A DNA stretch of 64,000 bases, taken from assembly GCA_002337125.1 (NCBI GenBank), contig DDFJ01000004.1, positions 2,221,889 through 2,285,888 of the forward strand, in the 5' to 3' direction. The notes under the pieces were generated by a model. That model saw nothing but the letters and a program-made list of their open reading frames with translations. It was not told the origin of the DNA and ran no database searches. How positions within the stretch are numbered: the first letter of the stretch is position 1; each line of letters opens with the position of its first letter. The position numbers and the translations under genes are program-made. Shown one piece after another: positions 60,317 to 64,000 of this stretch. Source of the DNA: Chitinophagaceae bacterium UBA1931. Lineage in GTDB: Bacteria; Bacteroidota; Bacteroidia; Chitinophagales; Chitinophagaceae.

Positions 60317-61396
60317 TTAATTGGAGGTTAATGCCTGGTAAATAAAAACCTGTGAACTGGTAACAACTTGATCACCTGCGGTAAGACCACTGACGTATGC
60401 TTTAAATTCATTGCGTTTAATGAGTGTGATTTCTTTTACCAGTAATTTATTGTTTGCTTTTACAATCACATAGTATTTGCTGTTGTCCATTACAAGTGCC
60501 TGCACAGGTATGGTTAAGATTTTACCCGCAGGATGAATGTTTACTTTTACCGTTGCAAACATTTCAGGTTTTAATTCCCGGTTATCATTACGCATGCTGA
60601 TGCGCACCTGCATGGTTCTGGTTGCAGGATCAAGTACGTTATAGATTTTATCAATTTTACCGGGATAGTTTTTATCAGGATTGGCCAGCGTGTTTACAAT
60701 CACCGCATCACCCAGGTGGATATTCATCATATCGGCTTCATACACATTGGCCGTAACCCATACTTCCGATAAATCAGAAATGGTAAACAGGTTGGCATTA
60801 TTATCCTGTCTTACCTCCGAGTTGTTGGTAATGTTTTTTTCAATTACATAACCGCTGATGGGAGCAACAACAGTAAACAAGGCATTGGCACCGCCCGTAA
60901 TGGATGAAACCTGCTTCGACCGGTTAAGTTCCGACAGGGCTTTGTTGTAAGTGATTTTTGCATTGATATAATCCTGTTCGGTGGCCAGTTTTCCCTCGTA
61001 CAGGTCCTTGGTGGTTTGCAGCGATTTCCGGGCCATTTCAACATTGGCTTCTGCCATGGAAAGATCATTGGCCGTGCCGGCAACTTCAGTGCTTTTTAAA
61101 ACGGCCAGCACCTGTCCCTTCTGCACATAATCACCCAGCTCCACCTTAATGGTTTCAATCTTACCGCTAACCAACGCATACACCTTGGCTGTTTTCGATT
61201 CGTTTACTGCAATTTTACCGTTCAGCTTCACTTCTTCGCTGTCATCGGCCATTGCTGCTGCAGCTGTTTCACAATGTTGAATAATGCTGTCGTTCACTGC
61301 CGGTTCGTTTGTTGTGCTGTCTGCTTTTTTATGTCCACAGGAGTTGAACAGTACAACTGCAAGTGATACAGATATCATCAGGATAATTTTGTTCAT
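60317..61396 (-). CDS. RND efflux periplasmic adaptor, lipoprotein (CzcB/CusB type)
   Basis: 359 residues from the ATG at 61396, which opens a lipoprotein signal peptide (MNKIILMISVSLAVVLFNSC; Cys20). The frame to 61432 overlaps the TolC-like gene and lacks a signal. Two lipoyl-like halves flank a helical hairpin (YVQKGQVLAVLKSTEVAGTANDLSMAEANVEMARKSL), then a beta-barrel and membrane-proximal domain (IKTIKVELGDY... PAGKILTIPVQALV). It links the RND pump to the outer-membrane channel. It starts 11 bp after the TolC-like gene and ends 11 bp before the pump. Confidence 0.9.
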   Translation of the reverse strand: MNKIILMISVSLAVVLFNSCGHKKADSTTNEPAVNDSIIQHCETAAAAMADDSEEVKLNGKIAVNESKTAKVYALVSGKIETIKVELGDYVQKGQVLAVLKSTEVAGTANDLSMAEANVEMARKSLQTTKDLYEGKLATEQDYINAKITYNKALSELNRSKQVSSITGGANALFTVVAPISGYVIEKNITNNSEVRQDNNANLFTISDLSEVWVTANVYEADMMNIHLGDAVIVNTLANPDKNYPGKIDKIYNVLDPATRTMQVRISMRNDNRELKPEMFATVKVNIHPAGKILTIPVQALVMDNSKYYVIVKANNKLLVKEITLIKRNEFKAYVSGLTAGDQVVTSSQVFIYQALTSN

Positions 61397-61406
61397 AGTA
61401 AATAGT

Positions 61407-62684
61407 TTAATCACCAATAACAATTTTGCCACAGGTAAAATTTAAATTTTCAAATGCCTGCATCCGTTGGTTCTGCACATTGTTGAGCTGCAGAATGTTT
61501 TGTTTGTAGGATTCATAGAAGTCCGTAAAATCAAGCAGGCTGATATTTCTTTTTTCAAAATTCTGCGCTACAGTTTGCAACAGTTGTTCAAACTGGCTGC
61601 GGAAACCGGGATCAATTTTTTTCAGCATCCTGTCGGTTGTAACCGCATTCATGTAGGCATGCTGCACCTCGTTTTCAACCTGCTGCTGCTGTTTATCGGC
61701 CAGCAGCTTGCTTTGCTCTGTTTCAAACTTTGCCGCTTTGATCATTCCCTGGTTACGGTTAAAAAAAGGCAGGTCAATAGCCACGGTAAGAAAAGAAGCA
61801 TTGTTCACAAAGCTTCCACGTTTATCAAACTGTGCACCGAGCAACAGGTCGGGTGTTGCCAATGCTTTCTGGTATACATAATTCTGCTGGTTATAAAGAA
61901 TGGTATTGCGTGCCAGCTGCAAATCGGCCCTGCTGGCATAAGCAGTATCAATCAGCGATGGAAGAGAAAACCGCTGCACATCCAGCGACAATATTTTCGG
62001 TTCATCCAGTACAGGAATAAACACGGTTTTATTGGTTTGCAGCAGCTGCTGTATTTCGGCCTGCACATCATTAAACTGGTTCATCAACATCGTTTGCTCA
62101 CTGGTTAAACTGTACAGCAATGATTTAATGCGTACCGCATCTTTTAAGGTAACCGTTCCTTTTTGCAGTAACAGCTCAAAACTTTTACTGAGGCTGGAAA
62201 CCGATTCAATCTGCAAACGGTAGGCTTCAATGGAATTGTATAAATAATAAGCATTGTAAAAATCACTGCGCAACGTGTATTGCAATGTGCGCAGCAGATC
62301 ATAAAAACTGTTTTCAGCAAGTACAGTATTTGTTTGTGCAAGCTTTACCTGCTTGTTGCGTTTGCCTGCCAGCAAAATCATCTGCTGTACCGAATAAATA
62401 TATTCACCCGTACCATTGCTTACATCAAATGCCTTTTTTTGTTCGGGATTGTAAATGGCACCGGTAAACGAAAAATTAGGATTGGGATATAGCTTTGCCT
62501 GTATCACCTGTGCTTCTGCCATACTGATCGAATACTTTGATGCAAGCAGGGTAAGGTTATTTTTAAAAAAAAGGGATTCCGCACCGGGTAAAGTTATATG
62601 TACAGTATCCTGTGCAGCAACACGCACAGTTGTACACAACAACATTACACACAGGCATACAAACCCGTTGTATAAACGTTTCAT
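61407..62684 (-). CDS. TolC-family outer-membrane efflux channel (CzcC/CusC type)
   Basis: 425 residues with a signal peptide (MKRLYNGFVCLCVMLLCTTVRVAA). Two long alpha-helical hairpins that form the channel are visible (LPGAESLFFKNNLTLLASKYSISMAEAQVIQAKLYPNPNFSFTG at the start; YASRADLQLARNTILYNQQNYVYQKALATP later). It has no clear lipobox, unlike many CusC proteins. It supplies the exit duct for the adaptor and RND pump encoded downstream. It starts about 82 bp after a small secreted protein gene that may be part of the same operon. Confidence 0.9.
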   Translation of the reverse strand: MKRLYNGFVCLCVMLLCTTVRVAAQDTVHITLPGAESLFFKNNLTLLASKYSISMAEAQVIQAKLYPNPNFSFTGAIYNPEQKKAFDVSNGTGEYIYSVQQMILLAGKRNKQVKLAQTNTVLAENSFYDLLRTLQYTLRSDFYNAYYLYNSIEAYRLQIESVSSLSKSFELLLQKGTVTLKDAVRIKSLLYSLTSEQTMLMNQFNDVQAEIQQLLQTNKTVFIPVLDEPKILSLDVQRFSLPSLIDTAYASRADLQLARNTILYNQQNYVYQKALATPDLLLGAQFDKRGSFVNNASFLTVAIDLPFFNRNQGMIKAAKFETEQSKLLADKQQQQVENEVQHAYMNAVTTDRMLKKIDPGFRSQFEQLLQTVAQNFEKRNISLLDFTDFYESYKQNILQLNNVQNQRMQAFENLNFTCGKIVIGD

Positions 62685-62766
62685 TTGTTATGAATTGACC
62701 ATGATAAAAAACGAAATCACCAATGCAGGAACTGCACCGGTTATCCGGGAAAAAAAGAAAAGGAGA

Positions 62767-63141
62767 TTAAGCTGTATGGTCGGGTGGAGGAGTGGCTACT
62801 TCAATATACGCATCGTGTAAAAAGGATTCTTCCATGGAAGGATAAACTATTTCTGTTTCTGTTTGTGGAAGCTTGGCCATTTCTTCCAGCAACTGGAATG
62901 GCTGGCGGCTGAAAATATAATCGCAGATTTTTACAAGTACTAGGTTGTTACCGTTATCATCATCTTCATCATCGGCTGTTTTATCATAGCCAAGCTTTAC
63001 CCTGATGTATTCTACCAAACTGTTGATATCATCTGTTTGCCGTCCCTTTGCATCATACGTATCCTTTTCAGGCCCCTGTGGCAGGAACATGAAAAAGTTT
63101 ACATGCAGTAACAGTAAAAAGAAAACCGGCAGTTTTTTCAT
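62767..63141 (-). CDS. Small acidic secreted protein of the efflux operon
   Basis: 124 residues with a signal peptide (MKKLPVFFLLLLHVNFFMFL). The mature chain has an acidic run DDEDDDNGN near 58-66. A mostly helical second half ends with the acidic and proline-rich IEVATPPPDHTA. It lies first in the gene order before the TolC-like, adaptor and pump genes on the same strand. A metal-binding or regulatory role is tempting because of the acidic patch and the terminal His, but no family was recognised. A role in the efflux system is inferred from position only. Confidence 0.65.
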   Translation of the reverse strand: MKKLPVFFLLLLHVNFFMFLPQGPEKDTYDAKGRQTDDINSLVEYIRVKLGYDKTADDEDDDNGNNLVLVKICDYIFSRQPFQLLEEMAKLPQTETEIVYPSMEESFLHDAYIEVATPPPDHTA

Positions 63142-63254
63142 GAACGTTGATCAATTGTTTCGGCAGTAACACTGCTTGCCGGGAATAAAACTATTATACT
63201 TTGCTGTTTGGCAACAGAAATGAACCGAATAGTTTTGTTAAATTCTCTTGCAGC

Positions 63255-63458
63255 TTAGTCTTCTTCATTCAGTATCTCCTGCACACGCCCGATCTGCCCG
63301 TCCTGCAGGCGTACTTTAATTCCACGGTGATGTTTGGGTGCACTGGTGAGTAAATCTTTTACAATGCCTTCGGTAAGTGTACCGCTGCGCTGATCTTTTT
63401 TTAATACGATCAGCACCAGCATACCCGGTTTTATATTTGCCCTGATGGTTCCGTCCAT
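63255..63458 (-). CDS. ywbE: YwbE family protein (DUF2196)
   Basis: 67 residues. The whole protein matches the short YwbE family: MDGTIRANIKPGMLVLIVLKKD, TEGIVKDLLTSAPKHHRGIKV and QDGQIGRVQEIL. It has the look of a small beta-barrel with RNA- or nucleic-acid-binding potential, but its function has not been established. It is cytosolic and stands alone, 113 bp after the start of the small efflux-operon gene (which reads in the same direction). Confidence 0.85.
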   Translation of the reverse strand: MDGTIRANIKPGMLVLIVLKKDQRSGTLTEGIVKDLLTSAPKHHRGIKVRLQDGQIGRVQEILNEED

Positions 63459-63549
63459 ATGTATCAGTTAAAATGAATGCGCAAAAGTAAGTGACTGTTG
63501 CTGCTTGAAAAACAGCCGGTAAGAAGTTAAGGCGGGAAGAAGTCCACCA

Positions 63550-63720
63550 CGAAGCGTCATTGCGAGGGTAAGCGGGCTTGTGCGTGTGTATGTGCCGAAG
63601 CAATCTTTTATTCTTCGTATATCTCCGTGTCCTTCGTGCCTCTGTGGCAAACTTCTTCCCGTCTTCCCGGCAAAAACTATTTGTGTCCTTTGTGCTTCCA
63701 ACTCTTGCCTTCCTGCCTCT
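63550..63720. repeat. Composite of two dispersed repeat types
   Basis: GTCATTGCGAGG (63556-63567) and CGAAGCAATC (63596-63605) are the two ends of a short imperfect palindromic repeat type, seen in many Bacteroidota genomes. Just after it CTTCGTATATCTCCGTG, TCCTTCGTGCC and TCTGTGGCAAAC (about 63613-63652) match the second family of scattered repeats (on the minus strand the ACAGAGG-CACGAAGGAC type). A further near-repeat CCTTTGTGCTTCC follows at about 63677. Protein-like frames in this stretch have no recognisable features and are not called. Confidence 0.6.
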
Positions 63721-63759
63721 TTGCCTCTGCTTATCATCGCACGCCAACCATAAACTTTA

Positions 63760-64000
63760 TTAATCCTGCTTAATAAAATAAAGCCGCTCATCGTAATTGG
63801 CAATCTGCAGCAACGCCGTACAGATGTATTTGCACACCAGTTCAGCACCTTCTTTATTAATGAGGTTGATATCATCTTCCGGTGTATGGTACTGCGGGTG
63901 TCCACCTGTATGCAGACCAATCACTGAAATATTCTTTTTATAAAACGATACATGATCCGATCCGCCAACACTGCCTGCATGCACAATGGGATTTAAACCA
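63760..64000 (-). CDS. M28 family metallopeptidase, N-terminus beyond the window
   Basis: Only the C-terminal end is visible: about 80 residues, in a frame that runs off the window. HAGSVGGSDHVSFYKKNISVI and GGHPQYHTPEDDINLIN are the M28 motifs, with a zinc ligand Asp in GSDH and a His in YHTPEDD. The family comprises secreted aminopeptidases or carboxypeptidases with two zinc ions. A GTG at 63984 is inside the domain and is not a start. The 5' end, signal and substrate cannot be seen. Confidence 0.85.
   Translation of the reverse strand, partial: GLNPIVHAGSVGGSDHVSFYKKNISVIGLHTGGHPQYHTPEDDINLINKEGAELVCKYICTALLQIANYDERLYFIKQD

Noticed and set aside
63316..63920. Two long minus-strand frames crossing the repeats and the YwbE and M28 genes
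   Set aside because: They overlap real genes in other frames and translate repeat DNA; no protein features are visible.

Overview
The window looks like the chromosome of a Bacteroidota bacterium, most likely a member of the Chitinophagaceae or a close relative. The evidence is: two proteins with a type IX secretion (T9SS) C-terminal sorting domain; many signal-peptide and lipoprotein genes; Bacteroidota-type -7 promoter elements (TAnnTTTG) where a promoter can be recognised; few Shine-Dalgarno sequences; a fused 2-oxoacid dehydrogenase E1 alpha/beta protein; menaquinone synthesis by the futalosine route (mqnC); and families common in this phylum (DUF1343/NamZ, DUF2490, archaemetzincin). The genus assignment is inference. 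No rRNA, tRNA, transposase, integrase, phage module or CRISPR array was seen.

Layout. 0-6.7 kb holds mixed housekeeping genes: a class I aminotransferase, a NamZ-like muramidase, a helical-repeat protein and an EamA transporter. 6.7-11.8 kb is a complete five-gene NAD-linked [NiFe] hydrogenase operon, hoxEFUYH, on the minus strand, with a terminator behind it and a Crp/Fnr-like palindrome in front. 12.1-18.5 kb is a 2124-residue secreted protein made of SdrD B-like modules with a T9SS tail. 18.6-25.6 kb has a DUF2892 membrane protein with an unlisted 30-residue membrane ORF, a Crp/Fnr regulator, an acetyltransferase, an M19 dipeptidase, a DUF2490 protein, a penicillin acylase-like hydrolase and a class IV aminotransferase. 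25.6-28.9 kb has an archaemetzincin lipoprotein, a GlxA-type AraC regulator and a divergent run of small genes (SRPBCC, VOC, DoxX, HMA-like). 28.9-36.9 kb has the fused E1 enzyme, whose linker contains a palindromic repeat element, an M16 peptidase pair, an aspartyl protease-PDZ protein and mqnC. 37-42.9 kb has a sialate O-acetylesterase, a macrodomain protein, a 1.2-kb gene-free array of three repeats, a GH27 alpha-galactosidase and a HopJ-family protein. 43-45.8 kb is an arsenic operon, arsR-arsM-acr3-arsC. 45.8-56.9 kb has T9SS and tail-fibre-like secreted proteins, a Na+/H+ antiporter, two PAS histidine kinases and a HExxH protein. 57-63.1 kb is a heavy-metal RND efflux operon. The window ends inside an M28 peptidase gene.

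The most unusual feature is at 39.07-40.23 kb. Three diverged copies of a 380-440 bp unit lie head to tail. On the minus strand each unit reads as a complete small-RNA gene: a TAAGTG...CACTTA palindrome, a shared promoter-like block, about 270 nt without a conserved reading frame but with a conserved GGCTTC/GAAGCC stem, and a CCCCGG...CCGGGG hairpin followed by a T-run. This is a candidate undescribed tandem small-RNA family. Second in interest are the palindromic element that has become coding sequence inside the E1 enzyme, and the Hox hydrogenase operon, which has no maturation genes next to it.
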